This document shows positions 16,379-28,099 of a DNA stretch of 64,000 nucleotides, in pieces. Position numbers and translations under genes: made by a program. The notes beneath the pieces were generated by a model. The model was not told where the DNA came from and searched no databases. It worked only from the letters and a program-made list of their open reading frames with translations. Origin of the DNA: Pseudomonadota bacterium (GTDB taxonomy: Bacteria; Pseudomonadota; Alphaproteobacteria; Rhodobacterales; Rhodobacteraceae); assembly GCA_020161615.1 (NCBI GenBank), contig JAIUPD010000008.1, positions 186,001 through 250,000 on the forward strand, in the 5' to 3' direction. Positions within the stretch are counted from its first letter, which is position 1, and each line of letters opens with the position of its first letter.

Positions 16379-16899
16379 CCCGGATCACCTGTCCCTGCGG
16401 CCGGACCGCGCTGGAACTGACCGGCCCGCCGATCCTCGCCGCCACCTGTCATTGCACCTCGTGCCGCAGGGCCGCCGCCGAATTGGCGGCGCTGCCGGGG
16501 GCCCTGCCGGTGACGGATGCAAATGGCGGGACGCCCTATGTGCTTTGGCGCAAGGACCGGGTGGCGCTGACGCAGGGCGGTGAGTTCCTGAAAGAGCACA
16601 AGCTCAGCACCAAGGGCAGCCGCCGGGCCGTCGCCACCTGCTGCAACGCGCCGATGTATCTGGAATTCCCCGGCGGGCATTGGCAGTCCTTCTATGCCGC
16701 CCGCTTCAATCCCCCGCCGCCGACGCAGATGCGCACCATGCTGATGGACGCCCTGCCGGGCAGTATTCCCGATGACGGCATCCCGGGGGCGCGGCGGCAA
16801 TCCCTGGGATTCATGATGAAACTGGTGGGCGCCTGGGCGGGCACCGGCTTTCGTTTCTTCAAACTGGCCCCCATGCCCCCGTTGGAGGATTCCCGATGA
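16375..16899 (+). CDS. GFA/CENP-V-like zinc-binding protein
   Basis: A 174-residue protein with a Cys-rich pattern of the GFA (glutathione-dependent formaldehyde-activating) family: TCPCGRTALEL near the N-terminus, ATCHCTSCRRAAAE about 25 residues later, and ATCCNAPMYLEFP near residue 90. These cysteines bind zinc in the family. The C-terminal third (ALPGSIPDDGIPGARRQSLG) is not typical and may define a subfamily. True formaldehyde activation is not established for most members. Overlaps its TetR neighbour upstream and the small gene downstream by 4 bases each. Confidence 0.7.
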   Translation: MTRITCPCGRTALELTGPPILAATCHCTSCRRAAAELAALPGALPVTDANGGTPYVLWRKDRVALTQGGEFLKEHKLSTKGSRRAVATCCNAPMYLEFPGGHWQSFYAARFNPPPPTQMRTMLMDALPGSIPDDGIPGARRQSLGFMMKLVGAWAGTGFRFFKLAPMPPLEDSR

Positions 16900-17186
16900 G
16901 CGACAAGATCGAGGTGCAGAACGTCACCAGCCCCGGCCGCACCACCCGCGTGGACCGGGCGAAATACGAGGCCGCGCGCGCCGCCTTGATGGCGGTTCTG
17001 CCCTCCGAGGCGCCGGGCATGACCCCGGCCGAGGCGCAGAAGGCCATGGTCCCGCATCTGCCGCAGGATCTGTTTCCCGGCGGCGAAAAGGTCGGCTGGT
17101 GGATGAAATGCGTCCAGCTGGACCTGGAGGCCAAGGGCATCCTGGCCCGCGCTCCAAAATCCCCTGTCCGCCTCTGGCGCGTCTAA
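16896..17186 (+). CDS. Small conserved hypothetical protein (DUF6958-like)
   Basis: A 96-residue soluble protein beginning MSDKIEVQNVTSPGRTTRVD. It contains LPQDLFPGGEKVGWWMKCVQ and ends LARAPKSPVRLWRV. From memory this resembles the family called DUF6958, but I cannot confirm that here. The WWMKCVQLDLEAKG segment looks like a winged-helix end, so nucleic-acid or protein binding is conceivable. Third gene of the TetR-GFA unit, starting inside the GFA stop (ATGA), so it is co-expressed. Confidence 0.65.
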   Translation: MSDKIEVQNVTSPGRTTRVDRAKYEAARAALMAVLPSEAPGMTPAEAQKAMVPHLPQDLFPGGEKVGWWMKCVQLDLEAKGILARAPKSPVRLWRV

Positions 17187-17244
17187 CCCCTTGACGTAAC
17201 GCCCCTTCCGGGCCGAGGGTGACGCGGTTCCGCCGGAGGTTGCC

Positions 17245-17616
17245 ATGCGTGTTCTCGCCCTGATCCTGTCCCTTGTCGCCGCGCCCGCTTGGGGTCAGAG
17301 CTTGGCCGCCAGCCTGTCCGGCGATTGGGTGGGCGAGGGGCAGCAGGTCGGCGGCGATGTCTGGGACATCCTTCTGCATCTGCATGCCGATGGTGCCGTT
17401 GTCGATTTCCCCGACATCGGTTGCGCCGCCTGGTGGGAGTTCACCGAGCAGCGCGCCGATCAGGTCAGCGGGGTGGAACATCTGGCCGCGGGTTACGACC
17501 TGTGCATCGACCAATCCGGCATCCGGTTGAACGCCGATGCCAAGGGCGGATTGCGTGTCACCTGGACCGATCCGGCCGGCGCGGTCATCGCCACCGCGGC
17601 GCTGGACCGGCGCTAG
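17245..17616 (+). CDS. Small exported hypothetical protein
   Basis: A 123-residue protein with a signal peptide (MRVLALILSLVAAPAWGQSL) and a mature part of about 105 residues with two cysteines (DIGCAAWW and YDLCIDQSG) that could form a disulfide. Strong ribosome-binding site GGAGG 5 bases before the ATG. Predicted beta-rich periplasmic domain. I do not recognise the family. It lies alone between the TetR operon and gyrB. Confidence 0.65.
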   Translation: MRVLALILSLVAAPAWGQSLAASLSGDWVGEGQQVGGDVWDILLHLHADGAVVDFPDIGCAAWWEFTEQRADQVSGVEHLAAGYDLCIDQSGIRLNADAKGGLRVTWTDPAGAVIATAALDRR

Positions 17617-17634
17617 GCGGACACCCCCCGCTAA

Positions 17635-20426
<2,792 letters not shown>

Positions 20427-20698
20427 GGACAACGGCGGTCTCTACGGTTCTGCTTGCCTCGGTCAACGGTTTGGCACTGGCAACAACACACCCGTACACG
20501 CACATTCCCAACTCACTCGCCTTTAGGGTGATTCATGTGCGAAATGGTTACTCGCCTATTAGTTGTGTTTGATTGTGGCAGCGTCAAGGCGCCATTGCCG
20601 GGAATCGCGCCGTCAGACAGGGAAAGTGCATGGATCGGCGGCCGGTTGCCGATCCGCAGGCGGCATCCGGTCGCTGGCTGGAAACTCTTGGATAGCCC

Positions 20699-21685
20699 TC
20701 AGGCGCCAAGGGCCTCGCGGCCGTGCGGCTGGGTGAAGTCCGGCCGGGGCCCGATAGGGACGATCCGGTTCGGATTGATGGTGTCGTGGCTGTAATGGTA
20801 GTGCCGCGTGATATGGTCCATGAAGACCGTCCCGGCGACGCCCGGCACCTGGTACAGGTCACGGGTATAGGCCCAGAGGTTCGGGTACTCGATCAGCTTG
20901 CGCCGGTTGCACTTGAAGTGGCCGTGATAAACCGCGTCGAACCGCAGCAGCGTGGTGAAGAGCCGCCAATCGCCCTCGGTCATCCGGTCGCCCATCAGAT
21001 AGCGCGCGGTACTGAGGCGGTCTTCCAGCCAGTCGAGCGACTCGAACAGGGGACCGACCGCCTCGTCATAGGCGGATTGGGTCGTGGCGAAACCGGCCTT
21101 GTAGACGCCGTTGTTCACCGTGTCATAGATCCGCGCATTCACCGGCTCCAGCGCCGCGCGCAGATCCTGGGGCCAGAGGTCCAGATCGTTGCCGGTTATT
21201 TCGTCAAAAGCCGAATTGAACATGCGGATGATCTCGGACGATTCGTTCGAGACGATGGTCCCGCGCTGCTTGTCCCACAGAACCGGCACTGTCGCCCGCC
21301 CGGTCATCCCGGGATCGGCGCGGGTATAGATCTGATGCATCGCATTCGCACCATGCAGCCGGTCGCCAGTCGCACCGGGAAAATCCTCGCGGAATTCCCA
21401 ACCCTGTTCCAGCATGTCGGGATGCACGACCGAGATGTCGATGTGCTCTTCCAACCCTTTGAGAACGCAGAAGATCAACGTGCGATGCGCCCAGGGGCAG
21501 GCATAGGAAACATAGAGGTGATAGCGCCCGCTTTCGGCCTTGAACCCGCCCTCGCCCGAGGGGCCGGCGGCGCCATCCGCCGTCACCCAGTTGCGCCAGC
21601 TCGCCTCGCTGCGCTTGAAGGCGCCGCCGGTGGATTTGGTGTCGTACCATTGGTCGTGCCAGGTGCCGTCGATCAATCGTCCCAT
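20699..21685 (-). CDS. Glutathionyl-hydroquinone reductase (Xi-class GST, YqjG/ECM4 type)
   Basis: Reduces glutathionyl-hydroquinones or acts as a glutathione-dependent thiol transferase in the cytoplasm. The 328-residue protein has the catalytic YACPWAHRTLIF motif (Cys in CPWA) around residue 65, WDKQRGTIVSNESSEIIRMF for the glutathione gamma-Glu site, and a long all-alpha C-terminal domain with RYLMGDRMTEGDWRLFTTLL, which is diagnostic. Length fits Xi-class rather than ordinary GSTs (about 200 residues). Monocistronic. Confidence 0.92.
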   Translation of the reverse strand: MGRLIDGTWHDQWYDTKSTGGAFKRSEASWRNWVTADGAAGPSGEGGFKAESGRYHLYVSYACPWAHRTLIFCVLKGLEEHIDISVVHPDMLEQGWEFREDFPGATGDRLHGANAMHQIYTRADPGMTGRATVPVLWDKQRGTIVSNESSEIIRMFNSAFDEITGNDLDLWPQDLRAALEPVNARIYDTVNNGVYKAGFATTQSAYDEAVGPLFESLDWLEDRLSTARYLMGDRMTEGDWRLFTTLLRFDAVYHGHFKCNRRKLIEYPNLWAYTRDLYQVPGVAGTVFMDHITRHYHYSHDTINPNRIVPIGPRPDFTQPHGREALGA

Positions 21686-21871
21686 GAGAAACTCCTTTGC
21701 CCCTTAGCTGGACCCCAGGCCCCGGCGGTCAAGAAACCCCGCCCGGGGAACCCCGCGCAGGCGTTGTGCGTTTGCGCAGGCTGGCCAAAAAATCGCGGTC
21801 GCGACAAATGGCTAACTTGTTTTCGCCAGGATCGGCGTCAACCATGAAGCCACGGGAATCGGGAGGCGCCC

Positions 21872-22225
21872 ATGTTCGAATTTCTGCCGGAAGACATCCG
21901 CCGTGGCCTGCAGGCCGCCCAGACACGCGCCCAGCGCAAAAGCTCGCGGCTGAGCGTGCATATGGGCGATGCGGCCTATCCGATCCTGCGCCTGTCCGAA
22001 TCCGGCTTTGTCGTCGAATCCGGCCGCGTCCCGCCGCTGCGCGGCTTTGTCGATATCTACAATGGCCCCCGCCACATCCTGCAGGCGCTGGTCATCGGGG
22101 TCGAGGATCAGGACGGCGAGCGCAGCTATGAATTCAAGCGCGAAACCGTCGTCCATTCGGCGCCGATCCGCGACTATGCCGACGAACGGCCCGAGCATGG
22201 CGGCTTCCTGCCCAGCCCGATCTGA
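21872..22225 (+). CDS. Conserved hypothetical protein
   Basis: A 117-residue soluble protein, MFEFLPEDIRRGLQAAQTRA at the N-terminus, then a predicted beta-rich region (SRLSVHMGDAAYPILRLSES, GFVDIYNGPRHILQALVIGV). The strand pattern is reminiscent of a small beta-barrel such as PilZ, but I see no RxxxR or D/NxSxxG motif, so I do not claim that. Good ribosome-binding site GGGAGG before the ATG. Divergent from the hydroquinone reductase and convergent with the aminotransferase. Confidence 0.65.
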   Translation: MFEFLPEDIRRGLQAAQTRAQRKSSRLSVHMGDAAYPILRLSESGFVVESGRVPPLRGFVDIYNGPRHILQALVIGVEDQDGERSYEFKRETVVHSAPIRDYADERPEHGGFLPSPI

Positions 22226-22253
22226 GGCCTGTTTCGGAAAAACGCGAAGAAGA

Positions 22254-22275
22254 AAAGGGGGCCGCGGCCCCCTTT
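22254..22275. terminator. Bidirectional terminator between convergent genes
   Basis: A 10-bp perfect stem aaagggggcc / ggccccctt t with a two-base centre, A-rich on the left and T-ending on the right, in the 51-base gap between two convergent stops. Works for both strands. Confidence 0.75.
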
Positions 22276-22276
22276 G

Positions 22277-23449
22277 TCATTGCAGATCGGCGAAGGCCTC
22301 TTGCAGACGTTTCACGGCCTCCTCGATCCGTACCCGGGGCGTGGCGAGGTTGAAACGCATGTAGCTGTCGCCGCCCAGACCGAAGGTCGCGCCATGGTTG
22401 ACCGCGATCCTGGCTTCCGCCTGAATGCGGCGGATCACCTCGTCGGGCTCCATCCCGGTGCCCGAGAAATCGACCCAGGCCAGATAGGTCGATTCCAGAT
22501 CCATCGACTTGACCCCGGGAATGGCGTTCACGCCCGTGTCGAAGATCCGGCGGTTCCCGTCCAGATAGGCCATCAGCGCGTCGACCCAGGCCGCGCCCTC
22601 GGGCGAATAGGCGGCGGTCTCCATCCTCAGGCCGAAGGAACTGGGCGAGATGCCCAAGCCCAGCATCGTCGCCCCAAAGGCCGCGCGCAACGTCGCATCG
22701 GGGATGATGACATTCCCGTTGTGGGCGCCGGCGATGTTGAAGGTCTTGGTCGGCGCGGTCATCATCACCAGCCGGTCCAGCATGTCGGGCAGGGCCTTGA
22801 TGGCCGGAACATGCGTCTGGCCGGGAAACAGCAGGTCGCAATGGATCTCGTCCGACACCAGGATCAGGTCATGCGCCTTGCAGAACTCGCCCAGCGCGCG
22901 GAGTTCGCCCTCGGTCCAGCAGCGGCCGCCGGGGTTGTGGGGGGACGAGATCACCACCAGCTTCTCGTTCCCGGTCAGGCGCCGCGCCGCATCCTCGAAA
23001 TCCATCTCATAGCGGCCATCGACCAGCGCCAGCGGGCATTCGGTGACCGTCCGCCCCGCCGCTTTGATGATCTTGGCAAAGGCGTGGTAGACCGGGGTGA
23101 ACAGCACCACCCCCTCGCCGGGTCGGGACCAGGTATGGACGCACAGCGCCGTGCCGTTCACCAGCCCATGCGCCGTGAAGATCCAGTCGGGATCGACCGT
23201 CCAGCCGTGCCGCGTCCGCATCCACCAGTCGATCGACTCCTTGTAGGCCTTGTCATCGCCGAAATAGCCGAAGACCCCGTGGTCGATCATCGCCTGCAAT
23301 TCGGCCGTCACGCAGGCGGGCGGGCGGAAGTCCATATCCGCCACCCACATCGAAATCCCCTCGTCCGGCGATACGCCATAGAGGGATTCCATCATGTCCC
23401 ACTTGGCCGAATGGGTGCCGCGGCGGTCAATGATCTCGTCGAAATTCAT
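22277..23449 (-). CDS. PLP-dependent aminotransferase, MalY/PatB cystathionine beta-lyase family
   Basis: A 390-residue fold-type I PLP enzyme. It starts MNFDEIIDRRGTHSAKWD, a typical MalY/PatB N-terminus, followed by WVADMDFRPP, SPHNPGGRCW (the Asn contacting PLP), LVSDEIHCDLLF (the Asp pairing with the pyridine N) and TAPTKTFNIAG with the Schiff-base Lys. Family members cleave cystathionine or cysteine to a thiol, pyruvate and ammonia. Length normal. Monocistronic with its own terminator at 22254-22275. Confidence 0.9.
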   Translation of the reverse strand: MNFDEIIDRRGTHSAKWDMMESLYGVSPDEGISMWVADMDFRPPACVTAELQAMIDHGVFGYFGDDKAYKESIDWWMRTRHGWTVDPDWIFTAHGLVNGTALCVHTWSRPGEGVVLFTPVYHAFAKIIKAAGRTVTECPLALVDGRYEMDFEDAARRLTGNEKLVVISSPHNPGGRCWTEGELRALGEFCKAHDLILVSDEIHCDLLFPGQTHVPAIKALPDMLDRLVMMTAPTKTFNIAGAHNGNVIIPDATLRAAFGATMLGLGISPSSFGLRMETAAYSPEGAAWVDALMAYLDGNRRIFDTGVNAIPGVKSMDLESTYLAWVDFSGTGMEPDEVIRRIQAEARIAVNHGATFGLGGDSYMRFNLATPRVRIEEAVKRLQEAFADLQ

Positions 23450-23565
23450 GCCAATCTCCTGAACCTGTGCAGCAGAATGCCCGCTGGGGCGACGGGCGCA
23501 AGAGTGAAACGCGTCCGTGCCGCCGTCCCGTTGCGCGGCGCAGCCGGATCGCCTACATCAGGCGC

Positions 23566-24087
23566 ATGACGCTGAAACCCATCATCCTGCACCCCGATCC
23601 ACGCCTGAAGAAGCTCTGCGCCCCTGTCGAGGGCGTGACCCCTGAGCTGGGCAAGCTGGCCGAGGACATGCTGCAAACCATGTACGACGCGCCCGGCATC
23701 GGCCTGGCCGCGCCGCAGGTCGGCGTCATGCAGCGCCTCTTCGTCATGGATTGCGTCAAGGAGCAGGACGTGGCGCCGAAGCCCATGGTGCTGATCAACC
23801 CCGAGATCACCTGGACCTCGGAGGAGCGCAGCACCTATGAGGAAGGCTGCCTGTCGATCCCCGAGCAATTCGCCGAGGTGACGCGCCCGGCCCGGGTGCG
23901 GATGGCCTGGACCGGCCTCGACAACCAGCGGCACGAGGAAGAATTCGACGGCCTCTGGGCGACCTGCGCCCAGCACGAGTTCGACCATCTGAACGGCAAG
24001 CTGTTCATTGATTACCTTGGCCCGATCAAGCGCCAGCTGATCACGCGGCGCATGGAAAAGTTCAAACGCGAACGCGCGCGGGGGTGA
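23566..24087 (+). CDS. def: Peptide deformylase (canonical copy)
   Basis: Removes the N-formyl group from nascent proteins, next to fmt in function and location. The 173-residue protein has all three deformylase motifs intact: GIGLAAPQ at 44-51, EGCLS at 93-97 (metal ligand Cys95) and QHEFDH with ligands His137 and His141 and catalytic Glu138. The ATG at 23566 is chosen because the sequence upstream in frame has no family similarity. First gene of a forward run def - oxidoreductase - def2 - def-like - fmt, so this is probably the housekeeping enzyme. Confidence 0.95.
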   Translation: MTLKPIILHPDPRLKKLCAPVEGVTPELGKLAEDMLQTMYDAPGIGLAAPQVGVMQRLFVMDCVKEQDVAPKPMVLINPEITWTSEERSTYEEGCLSIPEQFAEVTRPARVRMAWTGLDNQRHEEEFDGLWATCAQHEFDHLNGKLFIDYLGPIKRQLITRRMEKFKRERARG

Positions 24088-24091
24088 GCCG

Positions 24092-25336
24092 ATGAGCCCG
24101 AGACACGGCGGGCTGAGGATCGGCATTGCCGGGGCGGGCATGGGCGGGCTGGCCGCCGGGATCGCGCTGACGCTGGCCGGCCACCGGGTCACCCTCTGCG
24201 ACCGGTTCAAGGCGCCGCGCCCGCTGGGCTCGGGGCTGGTGCTGCAGCCGGTGGGCCAGCGGGTGCTGTCCTATCTGGGTTGCCTCACGGCCGCCCGCGC
24301 GCTGGGCGCGCCGGTTCAGGTGTTGCACGGGGTCGAGGCGAGGACCGGAGCTGGCACGCTGAACGTGCGCTACGACCGGGCGGGCGCGGGCCTGCACGGG
24401 CTGGGCATGCACCGGGCCAGCCTGTTTCACGTCTTGCACGAAAGGCTCGTCTCGCTGGGCGTTACGGTCCTGCCCTCGGCCGAGGTGACGGGCCGCGAGG
24501 GTCAGTCGCTGGTCCTGGCCGATGGCCGTCGCCTTGGTCCGTTCGACCTGATCGTCGATGCTTTGGGCGCGCATTCGCCGCTGACGCCCTTGCGGTCGCG
24601 GATCCTGCCCTATGGCGCGCTCTGGACCACGCTGCGCTGGCCGGCCACTGATCTGCCCGACGATCGCCTCACCCAACGCTATGTCGCGGCGCATCGGATG
24701 GTGGGCGTGTTGCCCATCGGCCGGATGCCTGACGACTCCCAACCCCTCGCCGCCTTCTTCTGGTCGCTGAGGGGCAGCGATTACGCCGATTGGCAGGCGC
24801 AGGGCCTGATCCCCTGGAAAACCGAGATCCTGTCGATCTGGCCTGCGCTCTCGCCCTTCCTCGCCCAGATCACCGATCCCGCGCAGATGGTCTTCGCCCG
24901 CTACGCCCATGGCACGCTCTACCGTCCCCATGGCGACCGGATCGTCCATCTGGGCGACGCTTTCCACCGCGCCAGCCCGCAGCTGGGGCAGGGGGCGAAC
25001 ATGGCGCTGCTCGACGCGCTGGCGCTGGCCCGGGCGCTGGATCAGGCGGGACCGGAGGACGCGCCCGCCCTCTATGCGAAGATCCGCCGTGGCCATGTCG
25101 CGGTGTTCCAGACCGCGAGCCGATTCCTCACCCCGCAATACCAGTCCGACAGCCGCGCCGTGGCCTGGTTCCGCGACCGGATCGTCGCGCCTCTGGGCCG
25201 GGTCCCGCCGATGCCGCGGGTCATGGCCGCCATCGCCGCAGGCCTGATCGTGCCGCCCCTGGGCGGTGAGCCCTATCACGACGGCCGCCCCGTTCCGCCT
25301 GTCTGGGCGATGGACGAGGGCGAGGGCGGGTGGTAA
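24092..25336 (+). CDS. FAD-dependent monooxygenase-like oxidoreductase
   Basis: A 414-residue flavoprotein of the aromatic hydroxylase group. The N-terminal Rossmann motif LRIGIAGAGMGGLAAGIALT (G-x-G-x-x-G) binds ADP of FAD. The second FAD signature is IVHLGDAFHRASPQLGQGAN (G-D-A-x-H near the family's GD motif), and FDLIVDALGAHSPL fits the middle DG-type motif. Similar proteins include salicylate- and UbiH-like hydroxylases. It starts 4 bases after def and ends just before the second deformylase gene, an odd insertion in a deformylase/fmt operon. Substrate unknown. Confidence 0.8.
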   Translation: MSPRHGGLRIGIAGAGMGGLAAGIALTLAGHRVTLCDRFKAPRPLGSGLVLQPVGQRVLSYLGCLTAARALGAPVQVLHGVEARTGAGTLNVRYDRAGAGLHGLGMHRASLFHVLHERLVSLGVTVLPSAEVTGREGQSLVLADGRRLGPFDLIVDALGAHSPLTPLRSRILPYGALWTTLRWPATDLPDDRLTQRYVAAHRMVGVLPIGRMPDDSQPLAAFFWSLRGSDYADWQAQGLIPWKTEILSIWPALSPFLAQITDPAQMVFARYAHGTLYRPHGDRIVHLGDAFHRASPQLGQGANMALLDALALARALDQAGPEDAPALYAKIRRGHVAVFQTASRFLTPQYQSDSRAVAWFRDRIVAPLGRVPPMPRVMAAIAAGLIVPPLGGEPYHDGRPVPPVWAMDEGEGGW

Positions 25337-25345
25337 CCGGGCCTC

Positions 25346-25855
25346 ATGTCCATCCTGCCCATCGTCCTTTTCCCCGATCCGATGCTGCGCCGGCCCTGCA
25401 CGCCGGTGGTGGCGATTGACGCGACCCTCCGCCAACTGGCCGCTGACATGCTGGAAACCATGTATGCCGCGCCCGGAAGGGGCCTTGCCGGGCCGCAGGT
25501 GGGGGTGGCGCTGAGGCTGTTCGTCATGGATGTGACCTGGAAGGAAGGCGAACCCAGCCCCCGCACCTGTATCAATCCGGTGATCCTTGAGGCCTCGGAC
25601 ACGCTGGCCGAGAATACCGAAGGGTGCCTCTCGATCCCCGGCATCCCGGCGCTGGTCTCGCGCCCCGACTGGATCGTCTTGCGCTACACCGATCTGGAGG
25701 GGCAGGAGCGGACCGAACGCCTGACCGGCTTCGAGGCCGTCGCCGCCCAGCACGAACTGGACCACCTGAACGGCCGCCTCTGCATCGACCTGATGGATGA
25801 GGAAAGCCGCGCCGCCGCCTCGCCCGCCCTCGCCGCGATGGGAGCCCTGCCATGA
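25346..25855 (+). CDS. Second peptide deformylase
   Basis: A 169-residue paralogue of the upstream def with all catalytic residues kept: GRGLAGPQ at 44-51 (the usual second Ala replaced by Gly), EGCLS at 92-96 with Cys94, and QHELDH with His136, Glu137 and His140. It should therefore be active. Divergence from the first copy outside the motifs is high, so it is not a recent duplication. Its stop overlaps the third copy's start (ATGA), so expression is linked. Confidence 0.88.
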   Translation: MSILPIVLFPDPMLRRPCTPVVAIDATLRQLAADMLETMYAAPGRGLAGPQVGVALRLFVMDVTWKEGEPSPRTCINPVILEASDTLAENTEGCLSIPGIPALVSRPDWIVLRYTDLEGQERTERLTGFEAVAAQHELDHLNGRLCIDLMDEESRAAASPALAAMGALP

Positions 25856-26343
25856 TCCGCCGTTGCCTGCCCTGGCCCGACGCCCGCTTGCGCACGCCCG
25901 CCGCCCCGGTCGAGGCGATCACGGATGAGATCCGCGCCATCTGGACCGACATGATCGACACGATGGAGGCGATGCCCGGCGTGGGTCTGGCCGCGCCGCA
26001 GATCGGCGTGATGCTGCGGCTTGCGGTGGTCGATGCCTCGGACACCCGCGGTCAGGCGGTGCGCATGGCCAATCCCGAGGTGCTGCACGCCTCGGTGCAA
26101 CTGCGCCCGCATGAGGAAGCCTCGCCCAACCTGCCCGGCGTCTCGGCGGTGATCGAGCGGCCCCGGGCGGTGACGGTGCGGTTTCTGAACGAGGCCGGGG
26201 AGGTCGAGGAGAAGGATTTCGTCGGCCTCTGGGCGACCAGTGTCCAGCACCAGATCGACCACCTGAACGGGCGCATGTATTTCGACCGGCTGGGAAAGGT
26301 GAAGCGCGACATGCTGCTGCGCAAGGCAAAGAAGGCGGGGTGA
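25852..26343 (+). CDS. Degenerate deformylase-like protein, probably inactive
   Basis: A 163-residue deformylase homologue. Motif 1 is intact (GVGLAAPQ from about residue 43), but motif 2 reads EASPNLPG from residue 89, so the metal-binding Cys is replaced (Ser at 91). Motif 3 reads QHQIDHLNG, so the catalytic Glu becomes Gln134, while His133 and His137 remain. Loss of both Cys and Glu should abolish deformylation. The rest of the fold is well preserved and there is no frameshift, so the protein is probably kept for another purpose (binding, regulation). It directly precedes fmt. Confidence 0.85.
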   Translation: MIRRCLPWPDARLRTPAAPVEAITDEIRAIWTDMIDTMEAMPGVGLAAPQIGVMLRLAVVDASDTRGQAVRMANPEVLHASVQLRPHEEASPNLPGVSAVIERPRAVTVRFLNEAGEVEEKDFVGLWATSVQHQIDHLNGRMYFDRLGKVKRDMLLRKAKKAG

Positions 26344-26360
26344 AACCCCACCCTACGGGA
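26341..26360. repeat. Second copy of the short dispersed repeat
   Basis: The reverse complement here reads tcccgtagggtggggtttca, matching the copy at 3696-3714 with one difference. It overlaps the stop codon of the third deformylase gene and sits upstream of fmt. The second arm of the inverted repeat seen at 3713-3721 is not present here. Confidence 0.5.
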
Positions 26361-26368
26361 GGCACGCG

Positions 26369-27268
26369 ATGAAGGTCATTTTCATGGGCACGCCGGAGTT
26401 TTCCGTGCCGGTGCTGGAAGCGCTGCATCAGGCGCATGACGTGGTCTGTGTCTATTGCCAGCCGCCCCGTCCCGCCGGCCGCGGCAAGCAGGAACGCCCG
26501 ACGCCCGTGCATGCCAGGGCGCTGGAACTGGGCCTGCCCGTCCGCCACCCCGCGCGGCTGAAGGATCCCAACGATCAGGCGGAGTTCGCCGCGCTCAAGG
26601 CCGATGTCGCGGTGGTCGTGGCCTATGGGCTGATCCTGCCGCAGCCGGTTCTGGACGCGCCGAAACACGGCTGCCTCAACATCCATGCCTCGCTGCTGCC
26701 ACGGTGGCGGGGGGCGGCACCCATTCATCGGGCGATCATGGCGGGAGATGCCCAGACCGGAATCTGCATCATGCAGATGGAGGCGGGGCTGGACACCGGC
26801 CCCGTCCTGCTGCGCGAGGCGCTGGCCATCGGCCCCACCGAAACCACGGCCGAGCTGCACGACCGCCTGTCGGCGCTGGGCGCGCGGCTGATCATCGAGG
26901 CGCTGGACAGGCTGCCGGGCCTCACGCCGGAGCCCCAGCCCGAGGAAGGCGTCACCTATGCCGCCAAGATCGACAAGGCTGAAGCGCGGGTGGACTGGAC
27001 CGCCCCGGCCCCCGAAATCGCGCGCCAGATTAACGGCCTCTCGCCCTTCCCAGGCGCCTGGTGTGACACGCCTGTAGGGCGGCTGAAACTGCTGAACGCT
27101 ACGGCAACGGGCGAACAGGGCCCCCCCGGCACCATCCTGCACGGCCTGACCGTGGCCTGTGGCGAGGGCGCTGTCGCCATCACCCGCGCCCAGCGCGAGG
27201 GCAAGCGGCCGATGGAGGCCGAGGAATTGCTGCGCGGCCTGGGTTGGGAGCCGGGAACCCGGCTTTAG
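26369..27268 (+). CDS. fmt: Methionyl-tRNA formyltransferase
   Basis: Formylates initiator Met-tRNA with 10-formyl-tetrahydrofolate. The 299-residue protein begins [20 protein letters not shown] and holds the catalytic region [20 protein letters not shown] (Asn and His of the N-x-H pair, SLLP loop) followed by GLDTGPVL. The C-terminal domain ([14 protein letters not shown]) binds tRNA. Length is close to the usual 300-315. Last gene of the deformylase operon; its stop overlaps the stop of the convergent response regulator by 4 bases. Confidence 0.95.
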   Translation: MKVIFMGTPEFSVPVLEALHQAHDVVCVYCQPPRPAGRGKQERPTPVHARALELGLPVRHPARLKDPNDQAEFAALKADVAVVVAYGLILPQPVLDAPKHGCLNIHASLLPRWRGAAPIHRAIMAGDAQTGICIMQMEAGLDTGPVLLREALAIGPTETTAELHDRLSALGARLIIEALDRLPGLTPEPQPEEGVTYAAKIDKAEARVDWTAPAPEIARQINGLSPFPGAWCDTPVGRLKLLNATATGEQGPPGTILHGLTVACGEGAVAITRAQREGKRPMEAEELLRGLGWEPGTRL

Positions 27269-27927
27269 CCTTCTGGCACGAAATGGGCGAAGCGGGCCTG
27301 CTGGGCGATCAGCACCGCCTGCGTCCGACTCTGCACCCCCAGCTTGCGCATGATCGCCGTGACATGGGCTTTCACCGTCGTCTCGGCGATCGACAGCTCG
27401 AAGGCGATCTGCTTGTTCAGCCGCCCCTGGCACAGCAATTCCAGGATCTTCGCCTGCTGCCGGGTCAGCTGCGCCAGCCGTCCGACCGCCTCGGCCGCGC
27501 CGTCGTCGGCCTCGTCGGCCACGCCCTCGGGCAGCCAGGCCTCGCCCCGACCCAGCGCCTCCAGCGCCGCGCGGAAACTCTCGCGCCCGGCGTGTTTCGG
27601 CACGAAGCCCGCGGCGCCTGCCGCCAGACCGGCGCGGATCAGCCGCGGTTCGGCCATGGAGGATACGACCAGCACCGGGATCTCGGGATGCGTGGTGCGG
27701 AGCCGGATCAGCCCGTCCAGCCCCTCGACATCCGGCAGGTCCAGATCCAGCAACACTAGCTCGGGGTGGGGCGGAGCCTCCAGCCGCTCCAGCGCGGCGC
27801 TGAGGGAATGGGCGGCATCGACCTCGACCACCCCGGCGATCCCGCGCAGGGTCAGCGCCAGCGCGTCGCAGAACAGCGGGTGGTCATCGACGATCAGGGC
27901 GCGGGCAAAGGTGTCGAGGGGCGGCAT
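27265..27927 (-). CDS. LuxR/NarL-type response regulator
   Basis: A 220-residue two-domain regulator. The receiver domain starts [20 protein letters not shown] with the acidic pair (about 14-15), [14 protein letters not shown] holding the phosphorylatable Asp (about 60) and [11 protein letters not shown] with the conserved Lys. The C-terminal HTH is [20 protein letters not shown] then [20 protein letters not shown], standard LuxR type. No histidine kinase is next to it, so its signal and targets are unknown. Confidence 0.9.
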   Translation of the reverse strand: MPPLDTFARALIVDDHPLFCDALALTLRGIAGVVEVDAAHSLSAALERLEAPPHPELVLLDLDLPDVEGLDGLIRLRTTHPEIPVLVVSSMAEPRLIRAGLAAGAAGFVPKHAGRESFRAALEALGRGEAWLPEGVADEADDGAAEAVGRLAQLTRQQAKILELLCQGRLNKQIAFELSIAETTVKAHVTAIMRKLGVQSRTQAVLIAQQARFAHFVPEG

Positions 27928-28099
27928 GGCTGACTCCGGCTAACCGGCCCTCAGGATAGCAGCCCGGCCGGCAGCCCGGAACCGCCACGAAAGTCCCCCG
28001 CTGCCAGCCCCCATGCGACCAAGGTCTGACAGACGAAAGCCTGCTTTCGCTGCCTGTCCCGCTGTCTTATGGTGCCCGCGATTTGGGGAGGGAACCACC

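Noticed and set aside
20427-20698. Small frames in the gap between the DUF6455 gene and the hydroquinone reductase
   Set aside because: Short, without ribosome-binding sites or family similarity; the region is less GC-rich and probably regulatory.
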